Positions 1 through 7,703 of a stretch of 19,095 nt of DNA are shown here, piece after piece. Both the position numbers and the translations under genes were made by a program. The stretch is taken from the NCBI GenBank assembly GCA_964349515.1, contig CAYGHG010000049.1:1-19095 (forward strand), written 5' to 3'. Positions within the stretch are counted from its first letter, which is position 1. Every line of letters starts with the position of its first letter. The stretch is from CAYGHG01 sp964349515 (GTDB taxonomy: Bacteria > Oederibacteriota > PGYV01 > CAYGHG01). The notes below the pieces were generated by a model. It ran no database searches. It saw nothing but the letters and a program-made list of their open reading frames with translations, and was not told the origin of the DNA.

Positions 1-64
1 CAAACAAAGACCCAAAAAACGTCTTTGCTTCCTGCTTGATTTCTTTTACTTTTTCTTTTGCCAT
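1..64 (-). CDS. Unknown protein, N-terminal 21 codons only (cut by window edge)
   Basis: An ATG at 64-62 is preceded at 6 nt by a strong Shine-Dalgarno GGAGGG, and the frame stays open to the window edge. The visible residues are MAKEKVKEIKQEAKTFFGSL followed by F: a lysine- and glutamate-rich, probably helical, start without a signal peptide. It lies 33 nt downstream of the outer-membrane protein gene on the same strand, so it is likely co-transcribed. Too little is visible to name a family. That the gene is real rests on the ribosome binding site, the open frame and the operon-like position. Confidence 0.6.
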   Translation of the reverse strand, partial: MAKEKVKEIKQEAKTFFGSLF

Positions 65-97
65 TGCCAACCCTCCATATTTTTTATTATGCCCTTT

Positions 98-979
98 TTA
101 GTAGAGCATATTTACGTTTATGCCGATTAAAATTCCGGAATAATCAAACTCCATCTTTGCGTCTGAGTTGTGGAAGTTGACGACTTTATCACCTTTTTTC
201 ATATCAAGCGCGCCCAGAGCAGCGTCGCTGCTATATGACATTTCGCCTGCGTTTGCGAGGCTGTATGCTATGCTTATCCCGCCCGAAAGGGCGTCAAGAA
301 ATTTGTAGTTGATTTTCAGCCCGGCCTCGCCTGTAAAAGCGCCTCCGCCGAACATTGCCTCTTCGCGGGTGGTTGTGGCTGATTCTTCGAGTATCAAGGC
401 TCCGCCGGCGAATATGTATCCGAAATAGGCGTCTGCTATAAGAGACAGCGGGATGCCCGGAATGACGAGTTCATAGGAAGCTCCGGCCATAAGCGGCACT
501 GCCGTTGATTCAAAACTATACTTTTGTTTATTACCGCCCAAAGAAGTTTCGGAAAAAGCCGAATTGCAGTTCAGGTATGATATTTTCAGCCCCAAAGAGG
601 CCGGAACACTTTCAAAAGGAAGAAACCCTATGTCTATTCCCGCGGTTACAGCGCCCTCCATTTTTTGCTCGGAAAGCACCTGAGCGCCAAGGCCTTCTCT
701 GACGGTTCTGTAAGACGAGAGAAACTCATTTACACCCTTTACGGAAATCAGCGAATACCCCGCCCTGATGTTTACAAGGCCGGAAAAGACTGCATGTTCT
801 TTTATCTGCGGCATTTCAGGCTCGGGCTGGTTTTCGGCATCGTCGTCAACCGCGAGCCCTGCATCTTCCGGAACCTCGATGGAAGCGGCGAGTTCTTCGT
901 CCGTGGTATCAGCCTCTGACGAAAACAGAGGCAAAGCGGCGAGCAATAAAACTGTCAGAAAAACAGTGATTTTTTTCAT
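98..979 (-). CDS. Outer-membrane beta-barrel protein, secreted, function unknown
   Basis: The protein has 293 residues. Residues 1 to about 23 form a Sec signal peptide: two lysines, a Leu/Val-rich core and a small-residue region ending near SSEA. Residues 24-58 are a low-complexity acidic and proline-containing linker. From about residue 62 to the end the sequence alternates polar and hydrophobic residues with many Gly, Ala, Tyr and Phe (for example GLVNIRAGYSLIS, IADAYFGYIFAGGA and ISIAYSLANAG). The C-terminus is aromatic (NVNMLY), as is usual for barrels inserted by the BAM machinery. A Shine-Dalgarno AGGAGG lies 5 nt before the ATG. The inferred role is an outer-membrane barrel of the general OMP class; no substrate or specific family can be assigned. 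Its presence argues for a two-membrane cell. The gap to the upstream gene is only 27 nt with no visible terminator. Confidence 0.75.
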   Translation of the reverse strand: MKKITVFLTVLLLAALPLFSSEADTTDEELAASIEVPEDAGLAVDDDAENQPEPEMPQIKEHAVFSGLVNIRAGYSLISVKGVNEFLSSYRTVREGLGAQVLSEQKMEGAVTAGIDIGFLPFESVPASLGLKISYLNCNSAFSETSLGGNKQKYSFESTAVPLMAGASYELVIPGIPLSLIADAYFGYIFAGGALILEESATTTREEAMFGGGAFTGEAGLKINYKFLDALSGGISIAYSLANAGEMSYSSDAALGALDMKKGDKVVNFHNSDAKMEFDYSGILIGINVNMLY

Positions 980-1006
980 AAACCCCTCCTTTTAATTTTT
1001 ATTATA

Positions 1007-1693
1007 TTACCAGAATTCAAAAAGTTTTTCAAGTTCATCAAAATAAAACCTTTTCGTTTTTTCGTCAAGCCTTTGCGACTCCGCGCTTTCTTTCTGAAGG
1101 GATGAGAGTGTCGGTTTGTCAAAAACTCCTGTGGTTCTTAGTTTCTTTGCCTTCTGGTACTCCATAAGCACCCTGTAAGTGCCTATGTCCCATCTTTCAC
1201 TTTTATCGCCCGTCACATAGCCGGTATCAGCGAGTATTTTTTTCAGCATCTTAACGGTGCGCGGTTTATAGACAAAATTAATTATCTTTGCCTTTGCCTG
1301 AAAATCCGCCTCTTCGGCAGTAAGAGCTTTAGGGCGGATATGCGGGGTTATCTGCGCCGGGTTTGTAACTACCATGACCGCTTTTTTCTTAAGCGGGGTT
1401 ATCTTTCCCGAGATGCAGATATCAGAGCCTTTGTAGCCGTAAATATCCCCGAATCTGCCCGAGTCCTTTTCCCAGATAATAACAGATAAATCCTGCCCCG
1501 GATAAGGGCTGCCTATGTCAATGACATAGGGTTTTCCCGCCGAATCATCTTCTTTTGACACATCCGCGGCGTACCCGCAGACCCTTACTGTTTTACCCGC
1601 ATGCTTTGACGCCTCCGAAGAATGAATATATGTATCTCCGGCAAAAACAGGGGCTGTAACCAGAATAATAAGCGGTAAAAGCTTATTTTTCAT
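1007..1693 (-). CDS. Secreted protein with OB-fold-like and peptidoglycan-binding-like domains
   Basis: The 228-residue protein starts with a signal peptide (MKNKLLPLIILVTAPVFA, likely cleavage before GD at residue 19). Residues of about 30-115 look like a small OB-fold/beta domain: a GKTVRVCGYAADV start, an IDIGSPYPGQDLSVIIW core and a GSDICISGKI return strand. Residues of about 145-200 resemble the peptidoglycan-binding domain type 1, with a leucine-rich first helix, GYVTG, a tyrosine and TYRVLMEYQKAKKLRTTG followed by PTLSSL. The role is probably periplasmic and associated with the cell wall; no catalytic residues are visible. The ATG overlaps the end of metH by 11 nt and has no clear Shine-Dalgarno, which suggests translational coupling. 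The domain calls are by pattern, not by profile search. Confidence 0.65.
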   Translation of the reverse strand: MKNKLLPLIILVTAPVFAGDTYIHSSEASKHAGKTVRVCGYAADVSKEDDSAGKPYVIDIGSPYPGQDLSVIIWEKDSGRFGDIYGYKGSDICISGKITPLKKKAVMVVTNPAQITPHIRPKALTAEEADFQAKAKIINFVYKPRTVKMLKKILADTGYVTGDKSERWDIGTYRVLMEYQKAKKLRTTGVFDKPTLSSLQKESAESQRLDEKTKRFYFDELEKLFEFW

Positions 1694-4082
1694 TTTTAAG
1701 CGCGCCGGCGATTTTTACCGCTTCATAGGCGTCGCGCGCGTAGCCGTCGGCCCCTATTTCATCGGCATAAGCCTGCGTGACTACAGCGCCGCCCACCATA
1801 AAACGGCACTTTAGGCCCTCTGCTTTGGCAAGTTCAATCACAGCGCGCATTTCCACCATGGTGGTGGTCATCAGGGCTGAAAGGCCGATAATGACAGCGT
1901 TTGTCTCTTTTGCTTTCCGGATAATTGAATGCGCGTCAACATCTTTACCCAAATCGTGGACTTTGAACCCGTAATTTTTCAGCATCAGTGCCACAATATT
2001 TTTACCTATGTCGTGTATGTCTCCTTTTACCGTTGCGAGAACCACGGCGGCCTCCTCTTTTGCCGTGTTCTGCTTAATCAGCAGCGGCTCAAGAATGGAA
2101 AAGGCGGCTTTCATGGCTTCCGCGCTCTGTATAAGCTGCGGAAGGAAATATCTCTTTTTGTCAAATAATTCCCCGACTTGATTAATTGCCGGAATCAGCC
2201 TTTTGTCAACGATATCAGAGGGGTTTTCACCGGCTTTTAGCGCGGCGTCAACGTGTTTAATTATATTTTCCCTGTCACCTTTCACCACGCAGTCAAAAAT
2301 CATCTCAGCCGCGGGCTCTTTGGATTCTCCGCGGGCTTTGGGATTTGGGACCTGCGCCCCGTATTTCCCGATATACCCTGCCGCATTTTTGTCTTTCCCC
2401 AGCAGCAGTTTCACCGCATCCGGGTCCTTCAGGCTTAAATCCATGGAAGGGTTTGCAATTGCCATAGTAAGACCGGCGTCTTTGCAAAGGTTAAAAAAGG
2501 CGGAGTTAATGACCTGCCTCTCGGGAAGGCCGAACGATACGTTTGAAAGCCCCACTATTGTGTTTGTTTTTAGTGAATGACGGCACTTTTTTATCAGGCT
2601 TATAGTTTTTAAGGCCGCGTCAGGCTCTGAAGAAACTGTCATCACAAGGCCGTCAACCGCGATGTTTTCGCGTCCTATGCCGGCTTTGGCAGCTGATTTA
2701 ATAACAGCCTTTACCGTATTTACCCTGTCATTTACGGTTTTGGGAATTCCCGCGTCATTTAAAGGCAGAAGCACGAACATCGCGCCGTATTTAGCGGCAA
2801 GAGCGATGAGCTGAGGCTGTTTTTTTGATTCGCCTGATATTGAATTAATCAGCGCCTTTCCGGGGTAAATCCTCAGAGCAGCTTCTATGACTTCCGGCGT
2901 TGATGAGTCTATGCAAAGCGGCAGGTCGGTAATCGTGCTTAAGAGTTTCACTGTTTTTACCATTACCTCTTTTTCATCAATACCCGGCATGCCGGTATTT
3001 ACGTCAAGCACAAAAGCGCCGTTATCCGCCTGTTCCGCCGCAAAGCGCCTGATCTCGCTTTCTTTGCCCTCTTTTAATTCAGCCTGGAGCTGCTTTTTTC
3101 CCGTCGGGTTTATTCTCTCTCCGACCGGTATGAAATCTAATCCCGGGAAGACTGTTTTTCTGGCAGACGATAAGGCGCTGTAGGGTTTGGCAAAAGGCTT
3201 TACCGGTTTTAGTTTTGCAGCCTGTGCGGCTGTCTGTTTTATATACTCGGGCGAAGTGCCGCAGCAGCCCCCTATCAGATTCGCGCCGGCTTCTACAAGC
3301 GGCTTTGCGAATGTGCAGAACGCTTCTGCGTTCATATCAAATACCGTTTCTCCGTTAACGAGTTTGGGAAGCCCTGCGTTTGGTTTTGCAATCAGAGGCA
3401 CGCGGGCGTAGGGTTTCATCTGCCGGATCACTTCTATCATCTCGGAGGGGCCTGTGGAGCAGTTGACTCCCACAGAGTCGGCGCCGAGCGCCTGAAGAGT
3501 CACAAGCGCGGAGACAGGGTCAGTGCCTGTCAGCGTACGGCCCGAGTTGTCAAAAGTCATGCTGACGATGACCGGCAGATCGCAGCTTTCTTTTACAGCG
3601 AGGAGTGCGGCGCGCGCCTCCTGTATGTCAATCATTGTCTCAATTACAAAAAGGTCAACTCCGCCGGCTGCCAGCCCTTTTACCTGTTCTTTAAAGATAT
3701 CAACTGTTTCCTCAAAACCGGCTTCCCCAAACGGCTCCGGAAAGCGGCCTGTCGGGCCTATGTCTCCTGCAATAAGCGCTAAGCTGCCCGCCGCCTGAGT
3801 GCTGATTTCAGCAAGTTTTTTATTGATGTCAAAAACGCTGCTGCTTATACCGTGTTCCTGCAGTTTTACTCTGTTTCCTCCGAGGGTAAAAGTGTAAAGC
3901 ATATTGCTGCCTGCTGAAATATATTGGCGCTGAAGGTCAATCAAGGCATTAGGATTGTCAACAGCCCACTGCTCGGGGCAGACGCCTTTCGGCATCCCGC
4001 GTTTCTGAAGCGCAACGCCGGATGAACCGTCAAGTATGATTACTTTTTTTGCAGCCAAAGCCGCGAATTCTTTGCGTGTCAT
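1683..4082 (-). CDS. metH: Cobalamin-dependent methionine synthase lacking the reactivation domain
   Basis: The protein transfers a methyl group from 5-methyltetrahydrofolate through cobalamin to homocysteine. Four modules are visible in its 799 residues. The homocysteine/zinc barrel covers about 8-290, with zinc Cys at 208 (GVNCS) and 273-274 (GGCCGT). The pterin-binding barrel covers about 315-570 (GERINPTGKK, DVNTGMPG, CIDSST, NSISGE). The cobalamin cap helices cover about 590-665. The cobalamin domain covers about 678-797, with the DxHxxG motif GDIHDIGKN; His690 is the expected cobalt lower ligand. E. coli MetH has about 1230 residues; the C-terminal AdoMet-binding reactivation domain is absent here and is supplied by the gene just upstream. 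The start is supported by GGAGGT about 4 nt before the ATG. A weak hairpin followed by a T-run lies in the 52-nt gap upstream. Confidence 0.93.
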   Translation of the reverse strand: MTRKEFAALAAKKVIILDGSSGVALQKRGMPKGVCPEQWAVDNPNALIDLQRQYISAGSNMLYTFTLGGNRVKLQEHGISSSVFDINKKLAEISTQAAGSLALIAGDIGPTGRFPEPFGEAGFEETVDIFKEQVKGLAAGGVDLFVIETMIDIQEARAALLAVKESCDLPVIVSMTFDNSGRTLTGTDPVSALVTLQALGADSVGVNCSTGPSEMIEVIRQMKPYARVPLIAKPNAGLPKLVNGETVFDMNAEAFCTFAKPLVEAGANLIGGCCGTSPEYIKQTAAQAAKLKPVKPFAKPYSALSSARKTVFPGLDFIPVGERINPTGKKQLQAELKEGKESEIRRFAAEQADNGAFVLDVNTGMPGIDEKEVMVKTVKLLSTITDLPLCIDSSTPEVIEAALRIYPGKALINSISGESKKQPQLIALAAKYGAMFVLLPLNDAGIPKTVNDRVNTVKAVIKSAAKAGIGRENIAVDGLVMTVSSEPDAALKTISLIKKCRHSLKTNTIVGLSNVSFGLPERQVINSAFFNLCKDAGLTMAIANPSMDLSLKDPDAVKLLLGKDKNAAGYIGKYGAQVPNPKARGESKEPAAEMIFDCVVKGDRENIIKHVDAALKAGENPSDIVDKRLIPAINQVGELFDKKRYFLPQLIQSAEAMKAAFSILEPLLIKQNTAKEEAAVVLATVKGDIHDIGKNIVALMLKNYGFKVHDLGKDVDAHSIIRKAKETNAVIIGLSALMTTTMVEMRAVIELAKAEGLKCRFMVGGAVVTQAYADEIGADGYARDAYEAVKIAGALKNEK

Positions 4083-4098
4083 AGTACCTCCGGATAAA

Positions 4099-4117
4099 AA
4101 AATCGAATTTACGATTT
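4099..4117 (-). terminator. Weak hairpin plus T-run between metH and its activator gene
   Basis: On the minus strand AAATCG and CGATTT form a 6-bp stem around a 6-nt loop, followed immediately by T residues. The stem is short and AT-rich, so it could at most act as a leaky terminator or attenuator that lowers metH expression relative to the activator protein. It may also be chance in AT-rich spacer DNA. Confidence 0.25.
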
Positions 4118-4134
4118 GCAGATTTTTGAGCCCG

Positions 4135-4755
4135 CTACCTCGTTCTTACGCCTGCCACCGCCAGAACGCTTTTCTCGGGCGTAAGAATAAAGCGTTCATT
4201 AATTGACATCCCGATCCTGTGCAGTTCGAGCGCTTCAAATACAGGTTTCTGCGCGCTTAAATCAAGATCCCCGTAGCCCGGGCTGTAGCGCCTTGTGAGT
4301 TCCAGCCCCTCTTTTGATAATAATTTATTCAAAAAGTTCTGCATCCAGTCAAGCCCGGCATCAGCCGTCTCCGAAGCTGTGGCGTCTATTATCAGGCTGA
4401 GCGAGGCGTTTCCGTCTGCCATCTCTTTGTCACGTGCGTCAACCACGCCCTGCCCTGCCGTGGAAGCCATGAGTACGGCTTCCGGGCAGCCGTGAAGAAT
4501 TTCTGAAAGAAGATTGCTTTTGAACTCAATCCCGTTTTCGAGCAGTACCAAACCCGCAGTTGCGCTCTTAACCGCGCAGCGCAAATATGCCGCCTTTACC
4601 GAACAAAGCGAGCGGCCGAGGGATATCTGCGAATCAATTTTAGCCTTTTGTTTTTCATCCATCTCTGTCAGGCCGCTTTTATAACCCATCCTGTAAAGAA
4701 TGTGGTGATAAGGGGCCTCTGCCGCAACAGCTGTAAAAACGTGTGTTTTTTCCAT
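4135..4755 (-). CDS. Stand-alone methionine synthase reactivation (AdoMet-binding) domain
   Basis: The 206-residue protein corresponds to the C-terminal Met_synt_B12 domain of large MetH proteins, which binds AdoMet and remethylates cob(II)alamin after accidental oxidation. The AdoMet motif RxxxGY is visible as RYSPGYGDLDLSAQ at about 155-169, followed by HRIGMSINERFILTPEKSV, typical of the family. Known precedent: Thermotoga maritima encodes MetH and this domain as two proteins (TM0268/TM0269). The gene sits 52 nt before the truncated metH, which confirms the pairing. I chose the ATG at 4755; an in-frame GTG at 4770 would add MLIFF and would start 1 nt after the stop of the upstream gene. 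Neither start has a convincing Shine-Dalgarno, so translation may depend on coupling to the upstream gene. Confidence 0.85.
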   Translation of the reverse strand: MEKTHVFTAVAAEAPYHHILYRMGYKSGLTEMDEKQKAKIDSQISLGRSLCSVKAAYLRCAVKSATAGLVLLENGIEFKSNLLSEILHGCPEAVLMASTAGQGVVDARDKEMADGNASLSLIIDATASETADAGLDWMQNFLNKLLSKEGLELTRRYSPGYGDLDLSAQKPVFEALELHRIGMSINERFILTPEKSVLAVAGVRTR

Positions 4756-4771
4756 AAAAAATATTAACACA

Positions 4772-5686
4772 TTACCCGTTAATATTAAAGGTTTGCTTCA
4801 CAACCTGTTTCCTTCCGCTGCTGAAAATTATGAGCCCGATTCCCGCAACCACAAGAAAAAGCGCCGCTATACCATGCCCGCCTATGGTTTCGCCCGCGGC
4901 GATAACCCCTATCAATACGGCTCCGAACGGGTTTACATAAGAATAGCTGGTCGCAAGCGCGGGGCTGGTATGTTTAAACAGGTACATATAAGCGGTGAAG
5001 CCGGCTATTGACCCGAAAAAGATGAGAAATAAAAGTGACAAAACAGCCGGGGCGCCGGGGAGAGCCGTCATTTTTTCGCCTGTTAGCAGGGCAGCCGGGA
5101 TTATTGTAATACCGCCCATGAGCATCTGGCTGCCGTTGCCCGCAATGCCTCCCGGTATCTCCAGTTTCTTTACCAAAAATGAGCCGAGCGCCCATAGAAA
5201 AGGCGCGAGCAGAAGAAATACCATGCCCGCCGTATTGCCCATAAAATCGCTCTCCCTTTTCAGAATGATTATTCCAGCAAAGCCGAGAGCCACTCCCGCC
5301 CATTCAAAACGCGAGGATTTTTTGCCGAAAAAACCCCCGATTACCGCGGCCCAGATAGTCACGGCGGCTATGGCCACAGCTGACAAACCCGAGCCCACGC
5401 CTGTCTGCATTGCAAGAGCCACAAACCCTGTGCCCCCCATAAACATCAGCGCGCCTGTTATGGAGGAATAGGCGAGCTGCTTCATGGTGGGCATTGATTT
5501 TCTGTCGGTTACAAATACAAATGCCAGCATCAGCCCGCCCGCTGTTATGAAGCGCACGCTGTTCATTATAAACGGGGGTATTTCGCTCACGCAGATTTTG
5601 ATGGCGAGGTATGTGAAGCTCCATATTACATAAACCGCCGCCAGAGAAAACACCACAAGCGGCGTAATTTTTTTCTGATTTTCCAT
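4772..5686 (-). CDS. EamA/DMT-superfamily inner-membrane exporter
   Basis: The 304-residue protein has about ten hydrophobic segments arranged as two EamA repeats (about residues 10-145 and 155-295). Features typical of the drug/metabolite transporter superfamily are the N-terminal YVIWSFTYLAIKI segment, the PPFIMNSVRFITAGG motif after helix 1, and the late YSYVNPFGAVLIGV segment of the second repeat. The C-terminus is a basic cytoplasmic tail (GRKQVVKQTF). Such proteins export amino acids, nucleosides or other small metabolites; the substrate cannot be read from sequence. A GAGGGG ribosome binding site precedes the ATG. The gene lies 8 nt after the hydE paralogue and 1 nt before the earliest start of the MetH activator, so it is probably part of the same transcript. 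A link to hydrogenase or methionine metabolism is possible but unproven. Confidence 0.85.
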   Translation of the reverse strand: MENQKKITPLVVFSLAAVYVIWSFTYLAIKICVSEIPPFIMNSVRFITAGGLMLAFVFVTDRKSMPTMKQLAYSSITGALMFMGGTGFVALAMQTGVGSGLSAVAIAAVTIWAAVIGGFFGKKSSRFEWAGVALGFAGIIILKRESDFMGNTAGMVFLLLAPFLWALGSFLVKKLEIPGGIAGNGSQMLMGGITIIPAALLTGEKMTALPGAPAVLSLLFLIFFGSIAGFTAYMYLFKHTSPALATSYSYVNPFGAVLIGVIAAGETIGGHGIAALFLVVAGIGLIIFSSGRKQVVKQTFNING

Positions 5687-5694
5687 ATCCCCTC

Positions 5695-6690
5695 TTAAAT
5701 AATTATTTTGCCGGCAAGTGCCGCTGTCACTTCAGCCTTTTTCCTGTTATCCGCGGCATCTGTATCGTCAGGTTTTCCGTCGTAAAGCAGAAAATCTTTT
5801 CTGAATTTTGAGGGCGTGTAATCCTGCATGAGTATGTCAGCACCCGCCTCCAGCGCGAGCCTGCGGCCCTCGGGATGCAGCGCGTCAAATGAAACCGGGG
5901 CAAATATACCTGCCGAGGGGTTCATTATGCGGGCTATTGCCACCGCACGCAGCGCGAGAATGTAGCTGCCCGGCCTCTGAAGGGCAAGCGGAGTATGCTG
6001 CTGCGGAAGAAAAGGCCCTATGGTAATGTAATCAGGCCTGTATTTCGCGAGAAACATCAGGTCAGAGGCGATGGAGGGCGCCTCCTGGCCGGGGAGCCCT
6101 ATTAAAAACCCCGTGCCGGTTTTAAAACCCGCTTTCTTTATGGCGTCAAGGCAGGCTGACCGTTCTTCAAAAGTATCGTCGGGATGAACGGATTCAAAGA
6201 CCTTTTTGTCCGAAGTTTCGGCTTTTAAAATATACCCGGAAGCACCGCTTTCCTTGAACTCTGCATAGCGCCCGGGCTTTCTGCCGCCTGTGGAGAGTAA
6301 AATCTCCATGTCATAATTTTTTAGTATTTCCCTTACCTGCCCCATCAGTGCCGCGTCAGAACTGTAATGCCAGCCGGACTGAAATACCATTGTTTTCACG
6401 GACTGCTTTTCAATTTCTTTAAGCGCGCGTTCTATGTCAGGCATGTCTATAAGATACCGCTTAATGTAGGAGTTGTCTTTTCTGAGGCCGCAGTAGGAGC
6501 AGTTTTTTCTGCAGTTGTTTGTGTAGTTTATTGAGGCAAAGAGTTTAACCTGCCTGCCTGCTTTCTTATTCGCCAGCGCATAAACAGGCTCAAAATCCTC
6601 TTCGGACGGGGTTTCGAGGAGATTTGTTATCTCCCGTCTTGATATTCTGCCGTTTTCAAAATTTTCAAATACACTTTTAGTTGCCGCCAT
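5695..6690 (-). CDS. HydE-like radical SAM paralogue (second copy in tandem)
   Basis: This 331-residue radical SAM protein of the HydE/BioB-type fold is similar along its full length to the HydE encoded just upstream. The CX3CX2C cluster motif is CRKNCSYCGLR with Cys60, 64 and 67, in the same register as in HydE, and both share a GLPGQ turn and an IGPFLP strand. Several pocket motifs differ. QGGEDTSSDD of HydE is QSGWHYSSDA here, the RIETTDP region is KAETSDK, and ATTAMGTL is APVSFDAL. The C-terminal Cys that may hold an auxiliary cluster in HydE are missing. I chose ATG 6690 because it overlaps the hydE stop by one base (TGATG), implying coupling; the upstream in-frame start at 6783 would lie inside hydE and add a basic shadow peptide. 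The reaction is unknown: a second maturation step, or a different substrate as in the HydE relative PylB, are both possible. No pyl genes are visible. Confidence 0.8.
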   Translation of the reverse strand: MAATKSVFENFENGRISRREITNLLETPSEEDFEPVYALANKKAGRQVKLFASINYTNNCRKNCSYCGLRKDNSYIKRYLIDMPDIERALKEIEKQSVKTMVFQSGWHYSSDAALMGQVREILKNYDMEILLSTGGRKPGRYAEFKESGASGYILKAETSDKKVFESVHPDDTFEERSACLDAIKKAGFKTGTGFLIGLPGQEAPSIASDLMFLAKYRPDYITIGPFLPQQHTPLALQRPGSYILALRAVAIARIMNPSAGIFAPVSFDALHPEGRRLALEAGADILMQDYTPSKFRKDFLLYDGKPDDTDAADNRKKAEVTAALAGKIII

Positions 6691-7703
6691 CAGAACACGT
6701 CCCCCCTGCCCTCTGCCACAAACTTGCCGGCGCTTTTTATTATGCCCGCGGCGCAGAGGTTGCTGCAGTCTTCGCTTACGCATATTTTGTTGTCGTATAA
6801 CAGGTATTCGCCCCTGTATGGTTCCGGGGTGTAATTGGGCATGAATACATTTGCGCCGTACATCATGGCAAGCTTTCTTCCGTCTTTATCAAGCGTCCCC
6901 ATTGCTGTGGTTGCAGGCAGGTTTACCCTGCCGAGAATAATCCTGATAAGCGCCATTGTTTTCAGTGTTAAAAAGAGCTCCTGGGGCTTCTCGGCTGCGA
7001 GCGGGGTATCTTTGTGGGGTAAAAAAGGGCCTATTCCGACCATAGCCGGTTTGTATTCCCTGAAAAACAGGAGATCATCGGCAATAGACTCTACAGACTG
7101 CCCCGGCAGGCCGACCATTATGCCCGTTCCGGCCTGAAACCCCATTTCTTTAATGGCATACAGGCACTTTTTCCTGTATTCCAGGTCGTCATCAGGGTGC
7201 AGTGCCTTAAAAAGGACGGGGTCTGTGGTTTCTATGCGGAGCAGGAACCTGTCCGCGCCTGCTGATTTAAACTTCTCATAAATATCAAAAGGCCGCTCGC
7301 CTATTGATATGGTTACCGCCATGTCATGTTTTGTCTTCAGCTCTTTTATGACATCAAGCAGCATATCGTCGCTCGAAGTGTCCTCCCCGCCCTGCAAAAC
7401 AACGGTTTTTATATTCTGTTTCAGTAGTTTACCGGCTGTGCCTATAATTTCTTCCGGTTTCATGACATACCGCGACACATTAGGGTTATCGCGCCTGATA
7501 CCGCAGTAACAGCAGTTTTTCCTGCACTTGTTTGAATACTCAATGATACCCCGGATATAAACGCCTTTGCCAAAATGCTCTTCGCATACTGTTTCTGACA
7601 GCTCAAAAAATTCTTTAAACTGCCCTTCCTGCAGAAGCAATGCATTAACAATATCGGTTTTTGTATATTGATGGTTTCTGAATAAATCAATTAATGAGTT
7701 CAT
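6690..7703 (-). CDS. hydE: [FeFe]-hydrogenase H-cluster maturase HydE (radical SAM)
   Basis: HydE acts after HydG in building the diiron subcluster, converting the HydG-made Fe(CO)2(CN)-cysteine synthon. The 337-residue protein carries the radical SAM motif CRKNCCYCGIR (Cys60, 64, 67), QGGEDTSSDD at 104-113, the LLRIETTDP strand, GTGIMVGLPGQ and VGIGPFLPHKDTP, all characteristic of HydE. Near the C-terminus ICVSEDCSNLC provides Cys308, 313 and 317, in the place where T. maritima HydE holds a non-essential auxiliary cluster, although the spacing differs. The ATG overlaps the hydF stop by four bases (ATGA). It is followed by a hydE paralogue with one base of overlap. Length and motifs match the family well. 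Confidence 0.94.
   Translation of the reverse strand: MNSLIDLFRNHQYTKTDIVNALLLQEGQFKEFFELSETVCEEHFGKGVYIRGIIEYSNKCRKNCCYCGIRRDNPNVSRYVMKPEEIIGTAGKLLKQNIKTVVLQGGEDTSSDDMLLDVIKELKTKHDMAVTISIGERPFDIYEKFKSAGADRFLLRIETTDPVLFKALHPDDDLEYRKKCLYAIKEMGFQAGTGIMVGLPGQSVESIADDLLFFREYKPAMVGIGPFLPHKDTPLAAEKPQELFLTLKTMALIRIILGRVNLPATTAMGTLDKDGRKLAMMYGANVFMPNYTPEPYRGEYLLYDNKICVSEDCSNLCAAGIIKSAGKFVAEGRGDVF

Noticed and set aside
4083..4134. Cobalamin or SAM riboswitch before metH
   Set aside because: The gap is only 52 nt and has none of the conserved riboswitch elements.
6691..6783. N-terminal extension of the second HydE-like protein from an earlier start
   Set aside because: The 31 extra residues are Arg/Gln/Gly-rich shadow sequence inside hydE; the ATG at 6690 overlaps the hydE stop and aligns with the HydE N-terminus.
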